Shown here piece by piece: positions 8,145-17,861 of a DNA stretch of 64,000 nt (position 1 is the first letter of the stretch; each line of letters opens with the position of its first letter). Below the pieces are notes generated by a model. The model was not told the origin of the DNA, searched no databases, and saw nothing but the letters and a program-made list of their open reading frames with translations. The position numbers were made by a program, and so were the translations under genes. Where the stretch lies: positions 1 to 64,000 of the forward strand of contig NZ_MOBM01000020.1 in NCBI RefSeq assembly GCF_003732275.1, in the 5' to 3' direction. Source of the stretch: Pseudomonas frederiksbergensis. GTDB taxonomy: Bacteria; Pseudomonadota; Gammaproteobacteria; Pseudomonadales; Pseudomonadaceae.

Positions 8145-8576
8145 TCAGATTGAACAAACCGGCCGCTCACCCAACCGCTCTACCAACCTTACGAGATAAC
8201 CATCGGGATCCTGGACGATGAATTCGCGCTGGCCTACTTCTACATTGTTAGCCCGATACCAGATGTCTTTACATTCTCGATAGAGTGGAAATCCAGCCTG
8301 ACCAAGTTTTTGGATGATCGGGGCGACAGCCACAACGTCAATCTGGAGGTTGATTCCTCTTCCAAACGGCTTAGTCAGGGGGGCAGTTAGCCATTGGCCT
8401 GCGTCCGGTTCAGCCTGCTCAAGCATTACTTGCGCACCGTTCGAGTCGAGGTAAGCGAATCCGTCTTCTGGGCGTTGATAAACCACTTCAAGTCCTAGGC
8501 AAGAAACCCAAAAGGCCAGACTGCTATCCAGGTCAGTGACCATTAACTCTGGAACCAGTTTGCTACGTTCGAACAT
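8145..8576 (-). CDS. VOC-family (bleomycin-resistance/glyoxalase-like) protein
   Basis: A 143-residue protein with two beta-alpha-beta-beta-beta modules. It begins with VPELMVTDLDSSLAFWVSCLG, contains the paired GFAYLDSNGAQVMLEQ strand, and ends with REFIVQDPDGYLVRLVERLG, the typical metal-site region of glyoxalase I/bleomycin-binding folds. Proteins of this length and sequence are often labelled bleomycin resistance proteins, which sequester drugs without catalysis. It lies immediately upstream of the GNAT gene on the same strand, so the two could be cotranscribed. Function beyond the fold is not established. Confidence 0.8.
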   Translation of the reverse strand: MFERSKLVPELMVTDLDSSLAFWVSCLGLEVVYQRPEDGFAYLDSNGAQVMLEQAEPDAGQWLTAPLTKPFGRGINLQIDVVAVAPIIQKLGQAGFPLYRECKDIWYRANNVEVGQREFIVQDPDGYLVRLVERLGERPVCSI

Positions 8577-8728
8577 GAGATGACTTCCATTTCAATTGGC
8601 TCATTCGCCGGGGGGAGCAGTGTAAAAAGCTGACTCGCGAAATCAGGCTGTGCTCTTCTGGCACGGCGCCATAGGAGAAGGTGGCGAGCATCATGATGCA
8701 CGGTCGGCTGAGTATTATCGAGTCGAGT

Positions 8729-8944
8729 TGAATGGCGGCTTCTGGTCGATTCTGTTGAAAAAGTCGACCATGGTTTGCGCGTCAGAAAAGTACGCGTCCA
8801 AGATTGAAATCTTTACTTTTGGCAGAGGGTTCCGGACTCGGATTTCACGTAGCAGCGTGCAAAAAAGGCGTTTTCACCAGTCAATGACCATGCAGTTTGG
8901 GCAGACCGACTTTTTCAACAGAATTGGCCAGAAGCAGCCATTCA
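8729..8944. mobile_element. MITE-like element with 38-bp terminal inverted repeats
   Basis: Ends 8729-8766 and 8907-8944 are inverted copies with only three or four mismatches; the inner 18 bp (ATTCTGTTGAAAAAGTCG) are identical. The inner part matches the ends of the IS1182-type element at 14911-16517. The 140-bp interior has no plausible gene, so it looks like a non-autonomous element mobilised by a related transposase. Confidence 0.6.
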
Positions 8945-9200
8945 GACCACTGCAATAACGTTCATTCCCTCAACGTTTCCTTTGCGCAACCAATCGTCAG
9001 TCTTGCGTTAGCCGTCAGACAACACCGCAGACGCCGCAGTCTCTCAAATAATCGATTTTTTAACCGATTCCCTTTGATATTCATCAATACACGGGGTGGT
9101 CATACCTCTATCGCGAGATCAAAAATCTTACGGTTGCGTTACCTCGCCTGAAGGCTCGGCCGTGGCGGTTCGAGGGGGATCAATGAAGTAGGAGGTGGCC

Positions 9201-9515
9201 ATGTACTCCCAGCACACCAATGCCCATCTCACCGCTTGTCGCCGCTTGGCGATGGAGCAGAATGAAAACCTTTTTGAAGAGGCGAACGCGCTTAATCGAT
9301 CAGCAATCGACTTGCTGGATAGACCAGATCTTGATAGTGAAATTTTCCTTCAATATTTGCAGCTTCGAGGGAGGGCAGATGCCAAGTTTCGTGAAGCGCT
9401 GGATCATCTCTCGTTAATCAATGAGCAATTCCCTGCACTTTCAAACGAACGAGAGACGCTCTCCGGAGTGAAGCAGGTGGCATCCGCCTCCACCAACGGC
9501 TCACGGACGAGCTGA
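9201..9515 (+). CDS. Small hypothetical protein
   Basis: A 104-residue soluble, mostly helical protein beginning MYSQHTNAHLTACRRLAMEQ. The start is set by a strong ribosome site (GGAGG at 9191-9195, five bases before ATG 9201); a GTG two codons earlier is less well placed. Residues 20-80 are rich in Glu, Leu and Arg and look like paired helices; the tail is Ser/Thr rich. No family recognised. It converges on the DUF1652 pair on the other strand. Confidence 0.55.
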   Translation: MYSQHTNAHLTACRRLAMEQNENLFEEANALNRSAIDLLDRPDLDSEIFLQYLQLRGRADAKFREALDHLSLINEQFPALSNERETLSGVKQVASASTNGSRTS

Positions 9516-9538
9516 TTGGGCTGCGATTGGCGAGACAA

Positions 9539-9751
9539 TTATGGCTCCTGCTTCCCATCCACGGATGAGCCCCGCGGGCTATTGAGCACCCGCTGCATTC
9601 TCTTATGTCCCTCGCGCTCTCGTTCAACGGCGGCCTCCCACTGTTCCCCGAAGGCCCTCCCCACTCTAACGAAAGCCATAACGTCTGCAGTTGCAGCAGC
9701 CAGTTCCGTACGAGCCAAAGCCAAGTCCTCTTCGAATTTTTCAATAGTCAT
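9539..9751 (-). CDS. Small hypothetical coiled-coil protein
   Basis: A 70-residue protein starting MTIEKFEEDLALARTELAAA. It is almost entirely helical with heptad-like spacing up to residue 55, then a short disordered tail (SPRGSSVDGKQEP). It lies 33 bp downstream of the DUF1652 gene on the same strand and may be cotranscribed with it. No recognisable family; the charged helical composition and conserved gene-like start favour a real gene. Confidence 0.45.
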   Translation of the reverse strand: MTIEKFEEDLALARTELAAATADVMAFVRVGRAFGEQWEAAVEREREGHKRMQRVLNSPRGSSVDGKQEP

Positions 9752-9784
9752 CTTGGTTCTCGGGAGCTCTGTGCCTAAGCGTCC

Positions 9785-10024
9785 CTAGGCAAAATTCGTA
9801 CGTCTGATGGCCATCTCACTACGTAACTCGCCTATGAGTTCCGCTATCGCTCGGCTGGACGTTAGCTTCTCTGTCGTGACGGCAGTGACCAACAATTCAA
9901 CCTGTCCAGTCGATGGATCGAACACTTTGATCATCAACGATCCATCCGGATTTGCCGTGCAGGTGCAGGAGAACGGAAGAAAGCCGCATTCGATGATCTG
10001 GCGCAGCTCACGCATCGAGAACAT
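9785..10024 (-). CDS. DUF1652 domain protein
   Basis: A 79-residue protein with the DUF1652 signature: MRELRQIIECGFLPFSCTC, then PDGSLMIKVFDPSTGQVELL and a helical SSRAIAELIGELRSEM. The domain is largely confined to Pseudomonas and its function is unknown. GAGG sits nine bases before the ATG. An alternative start three codons downstream (MRELRQ) is also plausible and closer to the family's usual beginning. Confidence 0.85.
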   Translation of the reverse strand: MFSMRELRQIIECGFLPFSCTCTANPDGSLMIKVFDPSTGQVELLVTAVTTEKLTSSRAIAELIGELRSEMAIRRTNFA

Positions 10025-10173
10025 GACTTACGTCCTCAGAGTCACAGGGAATTGATTTCCCCTAAATAATAATAGGTAGTCTGCGGCCTTACGTGAGGCC
10101 AAATTGGTACCAGCAAGTGCCTTTCGTCGATGTCCACTACGGGTCGTTTTCAGTCGGTCGATAGGCAGAAAAC

Positions 10174-11835
10174 GGCCCAGAGTGTGTAAAAACGCTAGAT
10201 CCCGTTTTGATTTTCAAGGCTGAGTGGCTGTCCGGCTCCGTAGCCTGATCAAGGCACGATGTCCCTTCCTGATGAGCTAAACCGCCCCAGCAACGCGCCA
10301 GATCATCGGGAGACGTAAAAACAGGCCGTTTTTTAGGCCGTTAGCGCCTTCATCAAGTGATGGGTACCGATGATTTTCATGACCCGTTTCAAGTTGTAGG
10401 CGAGTACATTCAAGCTCATCTCCGCGCTCACCCCGGCCAGCTTTCGCGTCAGGAAGTGCGTTGCACCCATCCATTGTTTGAGCGTCCCGAAGGGATGCTC
10501 AACAGTCCGTTTTCGGACTCGCATCATCTCTGGTGCTTTGCTCAGCCGAAGCTGCATTTTCTCCAATACGTCTTCATGCTCCCAGCGTCGAACTCGTCGT
10601 TCCGTGCTCGGTGTGCACTGCAATTTCAACGCGCAGCCCTGGCATTTCGAACTCCAGTAACGGTGCAACGTCAGGCCTTTTTCAACGTTGGTATAGCGCC
10701 AGATCAGCGCCTCTCCAGCCGGGCAAATGTATTCGTTTTTTGCCGCGTCATAGACGAAGGCATCGTTATTGAAACGCCCGTCAGCCTTGGCTCCAGAGGT
10801 CATCGGCTTGGGCACATAGGCGGTGATACCGGCATCGTGACAAGCCAGGATTTGTTCGCTTTTGAAGTAACCTCGGTCAGCCACTACCGACAACGTATCT
10901 GACGCCATCGCCTCGCGGGCCTGCTTGGCCATCGAGCTGAGTTGATCGCGGTCGGAACCGACGTTGGTCACCTCATGTGCAACGATCAAATGGTGCTGAG
11001 TATCGACCGCTGTCTGCACGTTGTAACCGACGATTCCCTGCCCCGCGTCTTCATGGAGCGGGCGTCTGGATCGGTCAGTGAGACCTGTTTATCCGGGGAT
11101 TCATTGAGCTGGATTTCGATCGTTTGAAGCTCCTTCATTTGAGTTTTGAGCTTGGCGATTTTCTCTTCCAGCCGCACGGCGTTGGGCTCGGTAACTGTGG
11201 GTTCTTGCCGATCGGCAGCATCGAGTGCAGTCAGGTAACGGTTGATGCTCGATTCAATTTCTTCCATTCGCCGCTTCAGTTTGGCGCTGGTGAAATTGCG
11301 GTCGCGGTTGTTGACTGCTTTGAATTTACTGCCATCGATGGCGACCAGATGTTCTCCAAACAGTCCCAACTGCTGACACAGCACAACGAACTGGCGACAG
11401 ACGCCTCGGATGGCCTTGCTGTTGTCTTTTCGGAAGTTGGCGATGGTTTTGAAATCAGGCATCAAACGCCCGGTCAGCCACATCAGCTCGACGTTGCGTT
11501 GGGCTTCTCGCTCCAAACGTCGGCTCGACTGGATGCGGTTGAGATAACCGTAGATGTAGATCTTCAACAAGACCGAGGGGTGGTAAGCCGGCCGGCCAGT
11601 ATCGGCTGGGATGGCACCGTCAAAACCCAGCTTGACCAGGTCGAGTTCGTCGACAAAGACGTCGACTACACGCACCGGATTGGTATCGCTGACGTAGTCG
11701 TCGAGGTTCTCGGGAAGTAAGGTGCCTTGGCCTCGATGTTCACCTTGGATAAAGCGCTTCATGGGCGATCCCTGCGATGAAATCCTCAGAAATCATAGCA
11801 AGTGTTCGCGAAGGCGTTTTTACACACTCTGGGCC
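10174..11835 (-). mobile_element. IS1182-family element, copy A (frameshifted)
   Basis: Perfect 22-bp terminal inverted repeats, GGCCCAGAGTGTGTAAAAAC plus GC (10174-10195) and its complement (11814-11835), bound a 1662-bp element with a broken transposase. I could not identify a target duplication. Confidence 0.9.
10333..11762 (-). pseudogene. IS1182-family transposase, frameshifted
   Basis: The N-terminal part (10986-11762) starts MKRFIQGEHRGQGTLLPENL and runs through the helical DNA-binding region, a LVAIDGSKFKAVN catalytic aspartate segment and a coiled linker to TDPDARSMKTRGR. The C-terminal part (10333-11019) resumes with VQTAVDTQHHLIVAHEVTN and includes VVADRGYFKSEQI, a cysteine cluster (CQGCALKLQC) and KRTVEHPFGTLKQWMG. 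One base appears to be missing near 11033, between MKTRGR and the expected GIVGYNVQ. Unless programmed frameshifting rescues it, the transposase is inactive. Confidence 0.85.
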
Positions 11836-12063
11836 AAAAGCGGTCGGTGGACAGACTAGTCGCAAATAGGTAGCTTCGACCTTCTGCGCTGAATCTTTAC
11901 CGCAGATGAGCTTGGCGCATCCCAGTTTCGTTTCTCTATGGGTTATGTTGCGGTTACTGCGACTTCTTCCAGGCTAGACAATGGCTTCCAGGACAACAAG
12001 AAACGTTATAGGGCACTACCGCGTTTGAATGCGACAGCGATGTCGCCTAATAGGAGTTAGGAG
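11836..12063. other. Intergenic, promoter region of the membrane protein
   Basis: No gene seen. A duplicated ribosome-site-like AGGAGTTAGGAG lies just before the TTG start at 12064. Confidence 0.4.
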
Positions 12064-12462
12064 TTGCATATTTATTACCCAATTACGCTATATGCCCTAG
12101 CACTCACAGCGCTGATAATGGCTGCCTTATTAATCTCATCACTTCATGTATTCAAATTTGCCAAAACACTAAAGAGCAACCAGGCGCCATTCTACATAGC
12201 CTTTGCAATCATGGTTTCTATTTTAGCCTTTACCACCCTGGAGCTAATTCTTCATCTGACAATTCAGAAGCATCCAATCAATGTAGCTATTTTCGCCTCA
12301 CTTGCTTTTTATCTAGTTGCGGCGTCTATTTTTCTTGCACAATTAAAGCTTAACTTAACTACATGCATCATCTACGCAATATGCGGCGGCGCAATATTTT
12401 TCGCTTCTTGCCTTCCAATCATTTTATGGCTAGGCTGTGCTACGGGCCCAGTATGTATATAA
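12064..12462 (+). CDS. Four-helix hypothetical membrane protein
   Basis: A 132-residue protein with four predicted transmembrane segments (about 5-28, 43-65, 73-94 and 103-127), joined by short loops. Base composition is clearly AT-richer than the neighbouring core genes, and codons such as ATA and TTA are frequent, which points to recent acquisition. The start is a TTG (12064) eight bases after TAGGAG; no ATG is near the N-terminus. Family and function not recognised. Confidence 0.55.
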   Translation: MHIYYPITLYALALTALIMAALLISSLHVFKFAKTLKSNQAPFYIAFAIMVSILAFTTLELILHLTIQKHPINVAIFASLAFYLVAASIFLAQLKLNLTTCIIYAICGGAIFFASCLPIILWLGCATGPVCI

Positions 12463-12690
12463 ATATATTATTGGCCACGCCAAAGAGCTGAGCAAAGTAA
12501 CTCATAACAATCGATTCAAAACGCTCGCCTCGCTCACTGGACTCGAAAAAGTTTCACTTTTGCTCGCCTGCAAGCTTAGTCGTTATGAATGTCTGCAAAG
12601 GGTTTACGGCCCTTGGCGACAGGCAACAATCGGCCAGAAAAGTCATTCGGATGTGCGTAGAAAAAACCGACAAGGAAATACAAGGATCAA

Positions 12691-12888
12691 ATGGAGTTCA
12701 TCTTCGACATCGTAATCAACCTGTTGGCACATCGCATTGGCGTTTACGTGCTGGGCTTGCTTAGTGGCGGCCATTTCAAAGGAGAAAGCGGTGTTGCCTG
12801 GGGCTGGGCAGTCGCCGTCGGCGTCTTGGTACTGTTCGCTCCTTTCGCGGCTTTCATAGTCTGGCTCATCCATACCAGTGGCCGTTGA
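12691..12888 (+). CDS. Small hypothetical membrane protein
   Basis: A 65-residue protein with a short helical N-terminus (MEFIFDIVINLLAHRIGVYV), a glycine-rich turn and a long hydrophobic segment (WAVAVGVLVLFAPFAAFIVW, about 38-59). AAGGA lies eight bases upstream of the ATG. It resembles the small orphan membrane proteins common in Pseudomonas genomes; no family assigned. The region from 12463 to 12690 shows no gene. Confidence 0.55.
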   Translation: MEFIFDIVINLLAHRIGVYVLGLLSGGHFKGESGVAWGWAVAVGVLVLFAPFAAFIVWLIHTSGR

Positions 12889-13085
12889 GGTGATGTGCGC
12901 TATGGATCGGCTGCGGCCCTTCACGAAAGGCAACAACCATAAAGCGGTCATTCAGACTTCGCCGATTACCGCCAGAAACCGCCATCGATGCCCAAGGATC
13001 TACAGACTTACGCGTAGCCAGAGCAAAGAGTGATATGTAACTGCTATACCTTCACCTGCTGCGTTCCAGCATAGTAAGAGGGTAA

Positions 13086-13364
13086 ATGAACATGGGCTTT
13101 CTTGGAGACACCTACCAGCAAATCATCACATGGCGCCGGCTCAGCGATTCGGCAGCGGTGAGATACGTCTGTTTTTTGAATTTCCAAACCTCACTGTACA
13201 CCGTACAAAGCGCTGATTTTTTTAACCTGCCATTGGACACCTCTAATCAAACCTTCCTTGATAGTCAGTTGATTGAGCTATTTATCGAGGTTTCGCCGCG
13301 CGATAGGAGTGATGGACATCGGAGCTTGACGGAAGCTATGGACGCTCACGATGCAGCTTTCTGA
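13086..13364 (+). CDS. Hypothetical protein, weak
   Basis: A 92-residue frame beginning MNMGFLGDTYQQIITWRRLS. It has a hydrophobic/aromatic middle (YVCFLNFQTSLYTVQSADFF) and a charged end. GAGGG lies seven bases before the ATG. It could be a remnant or a genuine small gene; no family recognised. The upstream 12889-13085 gap holds nothing I can name. Confidence 0.35.
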   Translation: MNMGFLGDTYQQIITWRRLSDSAAVRYVCFLNFQTSLYTVQSADFFNLPLDTSNQTFLDSQLIELFIEVSPRDRSDGHRSLTEAMDAHDAAF

Positions 13365-13408
13365 AGGTACTTAACTTATGGTTACCGACCGGGCCGAGAG
13401 TAACAAGA

Positions 13409-14722
13409 CTAATTGAAGGGCCGGTCTGCCCGGGCGAGTGCTCGCGTTTCGGGATCGGCGTCGAATGCACACTCTGCAAGCACCCAGGCCGGAGCGATGT
13501 TCGTGTCGGTCAACGCCTTCACTGCCCGCTTTCGGCAGGTCGAACACGGCGAAAACTCATATACGTAGAGGAGACAGTCGAGCGCCTCTTGGCCAGGATG
13601 CGCTTCGCACAAGTTCAAGAGTTCTCCGACGAGATGGTGCGTTTTGTCAGCATCATCAAGCTGTGTTAGGTGCTGCGTGCACAATGAAAAATCGCCCTCA
13701 AAAAAATTGTTCACCAGCAACGCGACACCGTTTGGGACGTTGCCATCAGCGATCAATCGCTTAGCCACATCTCGCAGTTCTCCGTGCGTTTTAGGTGCAA
13801 GAGCCTCTACTGCCGCCCACTGAACTTGTGAGTCGGCATGGTCAATCCAGCGGAGTAATCGACTTTCGAATCGAGGAACGCCGTTTTTTGCAAAGCATCT
13901 GAACAGCCGTTTGACATGTTCCGACTCCTCCGACGCAAGCAGGGCTGCGAATACTATGTCGCATTGATCGTTAGTGGCTTGCGTGCCCCATCTTCTGAGC
14001 CAATAACATTGTTCTCTGGGGTTCTTTTTGATATATGCCACGACCTCATTGCCATCAAATAACATTGGTTCAAAACGGGTAGAAGAACCGCCAAGGCTAT
14101 CGTGTGTCTCGCGTATCCCCACGAGATAGCTCGCAATATCGGAATCAACTGCGGCCTTACGCTCCAATGCGGCAAGCCCTCCTTCAATCCCTGTGGAGGC
14201 ATCAAATTGTTTGATCGGATAGTCATCAACCCAGAAATCCGGATCCGCCAGCAACCATTGCCCCATCTCCCTGACGACATATATCAAGCCATCCACGCCG
14301 TCGAGTGCGATGATTTCCTCAGCGCCAATTACGCTAGCGGTACCCGGAAAGAGCGCGAGGGAAGAATACAAAAGACGTTTCGCGTCTTCTGATCCTGAAG
14401 CAGCCAGCTCTTTCAGGATCGCACTGCGCTGATTACTGTCGCGTTGATTCTCGGGCGGTGGCGTGTTCTCTAGCGCCTTGATTGCCTGCACCACCTTTGC
14501 GTTCAGCTTCGCGCGATCAACAATCGAAAACAGCCACGGAGCCCGATCTACCTCCAGCTGAGGATCATAGGAAACGCATGTTAGGCACGCTTCGATGATT
14601 ATCTCTTCCAGCCCATTCGATCCATGATTTTCGACGTGAGAGATAGCGCGCCCATGACCTGTCCTGAGAGCCGCGGCGAATGCGGCTTTGGCAAGGGGCA
14701 GAACCGGCTGTTTTATTCGCAT
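13409..14722 (-). CDS. Hypothetical HEAT-like repeat protein
   Basis: A 437-residue, cytoplasmic, almost wholly alpha-helical protein without signal or membrane segments. Several 30-40-residue helical pairs in the C-terminal half (RLLRWIDHADSQVQWAAVEA, then TCRKRAVKALTDTNIAPAWV and FDADPETRALARA) look like HEAT/Armadillo-type repeats, often used as protein-binding scaffolds. A central stretch contains GVDGLIYVVREMGQWLLADP. Starts at the first in-frame ATG, MRIKQPVLPL. Function unknown; the neighbours are IS elements, so context does not help. Confidence 0.65.
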   Translation of the reverse strand: MRIKQPVLPLAKAAFAAALRTGHGRAISHVENHGSNGLEEIIIEACLTCVSYDPQLEVDRAPWLFSIVDRAKLNAKVVQAIKALENTPPPENQRDSNQRSAILKELAASGSEDAKRLLYSSLALFPGTASVIGAEEIIALDGVDGLIYVVREMGQWLLADPDFWVDDYPIKQFDASTGIEGGLAALERKAAVDSDIASYLVGIRETHDSLGGSSTRFEPMLFDGNEVVAYIKKNPREQCYWLRRWGTQATNDQCDIVFAALLASEESEHVKRLFRCFAKNGVPRFESRLLRWIDHADSQVQWAAVEALAPKTHGELRDVAKRLIADGNVPNGVALLVNNFFEGDFSLCTQHLTQLDDADKTHHLVGELLNLCEAHPGQEALDCLLYVYEFSPCSTCRKRAVKALTDTNIAPAWVLAECAFDADPETRALARADRPFN

Positions 14723-14910
14723 AAGGCGTCCAATGTTGGATCATCAAGCCTGTGAAGGTTGCGGTATTTCTTCGCCTCGCACCATAACTATAGCAATCGT
14801 GAGGCCGCCGCAATTATGAACTGTAGGGTAACTGGCGTCGTTAATTGGCCAGTTTTAGCCGATTGATCCCCGGCAAGCTGCGATGGAGGCGCGAACGTCA
14901 GCTATGGGTC

Positions 14911-16517
14911 GATTCTGTTGAAAAAGTCGGATTTTCAGCTCACCTGAACTCAGGCGCGACCACCACCGGAGAACCTACTCACCACATTGAGTGGTTTCTC
15001 GGCCCTTCGTTGACCTTTGCTGCTCTGTTAATGGGTTGGTTTGAGGTTTTTTGCTTCGTGCAGGCGCACCTATCCCGTAGAAGGTGGCCCTTGAGACAAG
15101 TTTGGCCAGACGTCGCAGGTTCTGTACCGCGGCCGCCAGCGTGAACTCATCGGACGCGCCACTCATGCCACGTAGTCGCAAGCGATCCAGTTTCAGGATG
15201 CGCTTGAGGTGGGCAAACAACATTTCGACCTTCTTACGTTCGTGGCGAGAGCGCACGTACTCCGGCGTCACCGCGATGCGTCGAGCCACATCACGAGCGG
15301 CTTCGTGGACGCTGCGGACGATCTTGCGAATCGAAGTGTTCGGGCAGCACTTGGCTTTCATCGGACATGTCGCGCAGTCGGTCTGTCTGGATCGGAAGAT
15401 GATGGTGTTGGCTTTGGTGACGTGCGAACGCTCGTTCTTGAAGGCTCGCCATTCGCTTCGTAATACGTTGCCGGCTGGGCAGCGGTATTCCTCAGCCTCC
15501 TCATTCCAGTGGAAATCGTTACTCGAAAAGCTGTCGTTCCTGCGCTCAGTTTTGTCCCACACCGGCACATGCGGTTCGATGTCTTTTTCCTCCACCATCC
15601 AGGCCAGCATCGGCGCTGTGCCGTAAGCGGTGTCGCCAATGAGGCGCTCTGGCTTGATGTCGAACTGCGCTTCGACCCGATCGATCATCGTCTTGGTGCT
15701 CTCGACTTCTGCGGTTCGATGAGCCGGTGTGGGTTCCACATCCATGATTACGCCGTGCTCGGTATCGATCAGATAATTCGTGGAGTAAGCGAAGAACGCT
15801 GGGCCGCCTGGAGCAGCGGTCCAGCGGGCCTGAGGATCCGTCAGCGATAGGCGCTTCGGTAGCGTTTCGGCCAAAGCCTCTTCATCGAGGGCTTCAAGGT
15901 ACTCACGCACGGCGCGGGTGCTCAGGGCCGGATCGCTCCAGTTGACCTGTTCATCACCCGGTACGCCGCGCTGCCGACTCGCATCCGCTTTGATGATGCT
16001 GGCGTCCACGGCAAATCCTTCGCCTTTAACCAGGCCTGCGTCCATGCAGCGACGTAGCACTTCATTGAACAACCAGCGAAACAGATCACTGTCCCGAAAA
16101 CGGCCATGTCGATTTTTAGAAAACGTCGAGTGATTGGGCACTTCGTCTTCAAGGCTCAACCGGCAGAACCAGCGATACGCCAGGTTCAAATGGGCCTCTT
16201 CACACAACCGCCGTTCGGAGCGGATGCCATAGCAGTAGCCGACGATCAGCATGCGAATCATCAGTTCGGGATCAATCGACGGACGCCCAATCGGGCGATA
16301 GAAATCGGCGAGGTAATGGCGCAGGTCGCTCAGATCGAGACACCGATCAATGCTGCGCAGAAGGTGATTGGCTGGAATGTGATCTTCAAGGTTGAACGAG
16401 TAAAACAGCCGCTCCTGCCCACTCGATAACTGTCCCATCATGCTGCGTGCTTCCCTGCTGGCCAATGCAGAGATTTTGCCGCAGGCCAGACAGGGGAGCT
16501 ACTTTTTCAACAGAATC
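14911..16517 (-). mobile_element. IS1182-type element, copy B (intact)
   Basis: 17-bp inverted repeats GATTCTGTTGAAAAAGT (14911-14927) and its complement (16501-16517) flank a complete transposase gene. The four bases GGTC occur on both sides (14907-14910 and 16518-16521) and are a likely target duplication. The element is 1607 bp long. Confidence 0.9.
14975..16441 (-). CDS. IS1182-type transposase
   Basis: A 488-residue DDE transposase when started at MMGQLSSGQERLFYSFNLED; the frame stays open eight codons further upstream. It has the helical N-terminus with GRPSIDPELMIRMLIVGYCY, the first catalytic aspartate in GEGFAVDASIIKADASRQ, the second in ERLIGDTAYGTAPM, a zinc-like cysteine set (DCATCPMKAKCC) and the terminal glutamate helix (RKKVEMLFAHLKRILKLDRL). 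No stop or shift interrupts it, so the element may be mobile. It differs from copy A in sequence and in terminal repeats; the nearby MITE-like element shares its ends. Confidence 0.9.
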   Translation of the reverse strand: MMGQLSSGQERLFYSFNLEDHIPANHLLRSIDRCLDLSDLRHYLADFYRPIGRPSIDPELMIRMLIVGYCYGIRSERRLCEEAHLNLAYRWFCRLSLEDEVPNHSTFSKNRHGRFRDSDLFRWLFNEVLRRCMDAGLVKGEGFAVDASIIKADASRQRGVPGDEQVNWSDPALSTRAVREYLEALDEEALAETLPKRLSLTDPQARWTAAPGGPAFFAYSTNYLIDTEHGVIMDVEPTPAHRTAEVESTKTMIDRVEAQFDIKPERLIGDTAYGTAPMLAWMVEEKDIEPHVPVWDKTERRNDSFSSNDFHWNEEAEEYRCPAGNVLRSEWRAFKNERSHVTKANTIIFRSRQTDCATCPMKAKCCPNTSIRKIVRSVHEAARDVARRIAVTPEYVRSRHERKKVEMLFAHLKRILKLDRLRLRGMSGASDEFTLAAAVQNLRRLAKLVSRATFYGIGAPARSKKPQTNPLTEQQRSTKGRETTQCGE

Positions 16518-17063
16518 GGTCGTCCTCTGCCGGTCATGATCAAGAAGCGTGCTGGTCGAATCCGGCCCACTGGTCAGGTCGAATGCAAACGGGCGGGCAA
16601 GTCTGTGCAACTACCCAGCCAGAAACTCGATTGCCGAGTGGAGTTCTGCCACACCCTTCCATGCCTGATCCTTGGAACCACACGGATAGCGGATGGGTAG
16701 AGCGCGATTAACGTGGTCGACGACCACCTCAAAACAAAAAAATGTGAAAAAAGTTACCTAGCCTAACCGCCTGTATTCTCTGTCCAGAAGCTCGTCGATG
16801 AAGATGTGTCGCTAAGGTGATCCGCAGCCGGCGATGGGAAGCCTGCAGGAACTTTGAAAGAGTAAAAAGGGAGCTGGACTCCCCCTTCCGCCAACGGGCC
16901 GAGGATGGTGACGCTCATGAGACATGCCTTAATCGAAGCTGTACATGCGTGCTTGCGGTCAATCTTGAGCGAGGAAAATTACGACGGGTGGATTTTCGAG
17001 AAGCGAAACTACCAGGTCGACCGAGTAAGTTGAGGCGCTGCATTCGTGATGACGTGGGGGCTG
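16518..17063. other. Gene-free stretch with an IS-end motif
   Basis: No gene recognised in 545 bp. Positions 16571-16620 carry GGTCAGGTCGAATGCAAAC followed by GGCAAGTCTGTGCAACTAC, the same solo IS-end motif seen at 8041-8085 and 22496-22540. A 95-codon frame at 16817 has no family features. Confidence 0.45.
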
Positions 17064-17420
17064 TCAGTCGTCTTCCCATGGATCGAATTTGTCCCTATAC
17101 CTAGCGCGTAAGGCGCGATTGCGTTCGATCCGCCTAATCCAAGGATCGTAGTCCACGGGTACTGCGGCGAGCTTAGCGCTGATGATCATTTGTACCGCTT
17201 CATCACGCAGTAACCTGCTGGTCAGCTCGCGGTATTCGCCGCGCGTAACCACACCATAAACGGCGTGATTGTCTTTTACGTAGAGGTCGGTCATTCCTAC
17301 CCGCATATGGCCATATTTTTCTACGTCATCGGGGTAAATATCCTCTAGGCTGAGGTATCCCATATCGTACTCCGGGCTAAGAATGTACTCGCTGAATAGC
17401 ACTGCCTGTACGTTCCACAA
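17064..17420 (-). CDS. Hypothetical protein
   Basis: A frame of up to 118 residues starting with a TTG; a GTG six codons in and ATG at residue 20 (MGYLSLEDIYPDDVEKYGHM) are alternatives. It has alternating strands and helices (MTDLYVKDNHAVYGVVTRGE, then a helix and a basic/acidic tail, RNRALRARYRDKFDPWEDD). No family recognised. The composition is that of a real gene, but the N-terminus may have been lost, because no good ribosome site precedes any start. Confidence 0.45.
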   Translation of the reverse strand: MWNVQAVLFSEYILSPEYDMGYLSLEDIYPDDVEKYGHMRVGMTDLYVKDNHAVYGVVTRGEYRELTSRLLRDEAVQMIISAKLAAVPVDYDPWIRRIERNRALRARYRDKFDPWEDD

Positions 17421-17561
17421 TGTTCAAAGGCGCCACCGAAAGCATGCACCATCATTGAAATCGTCCCTTCGCGCCAGCGCCTACAAAAACCAGCCAGCAA
17501 CAGGCGATATAGTGCGCGCATGATAGCCTCCGCTCAGTTATCACTGTTCTGAGAAAACGCT

Positions 17562-17861
17562 TTGAACACACCTGACACACGTGCCGATTTCTACACCCTG
17601 ATCAACGCACCAAAATTTTCGGACGCCCCTGCCGGACGGCGTCAAATGAAGCGGTGGCAGCTCATCGCTGAAGACATCTACAAAAGCACGTCCATCGATG
17701 CATTGCTCGAAGCAAGAGGTAAGGCAGAGGGATACATTCACGGATTGGTGGACGCGGGGCATTTATCGACGAGGGACACCGAGCGCGACTATCTCATTTT
17801 GAGTATCGTCCAGCGGCGACGTGAATTCTTGCAAAAACTGCTGAACGAATACGGTTACTGA
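17562..17861 (+). CDS. Small hypothetical protein with a decayed paralogue nearby
   Basis: A 99-residue soluble protein from a TTG start (AACACACCTG follows). The C-terminal half, YIHGLVDAGHLSTRDTERDY then LILSIVQRRREFLQKLLNEY, is mirrored by a degenerate copy at 20457-20591, so this gene was duplicated locally. The N-terminus reads as helical (FYTLINAPKFSDAPAGRRQM). Function unknown. Conservation between the two copies is the best evidence that it encodes a protein. Confidence 0.55.
   Translation: MNTPDTRADFYTLINAPKFSDAPAGRRQMKRWQLIAEDIYKSTSIDALLEARGKAEGYIHGLVDAGHLSTRDTERDYLILSIVQRRREFLQKLLNEYGY

Noticed and set aside
16817..17104. A 95-codon forward frame
   Set aside because: Overlaps the end of the reverse-strand gene at 17064, has no motif, and is rich in Arg and Cys as random GC-rich frames are.
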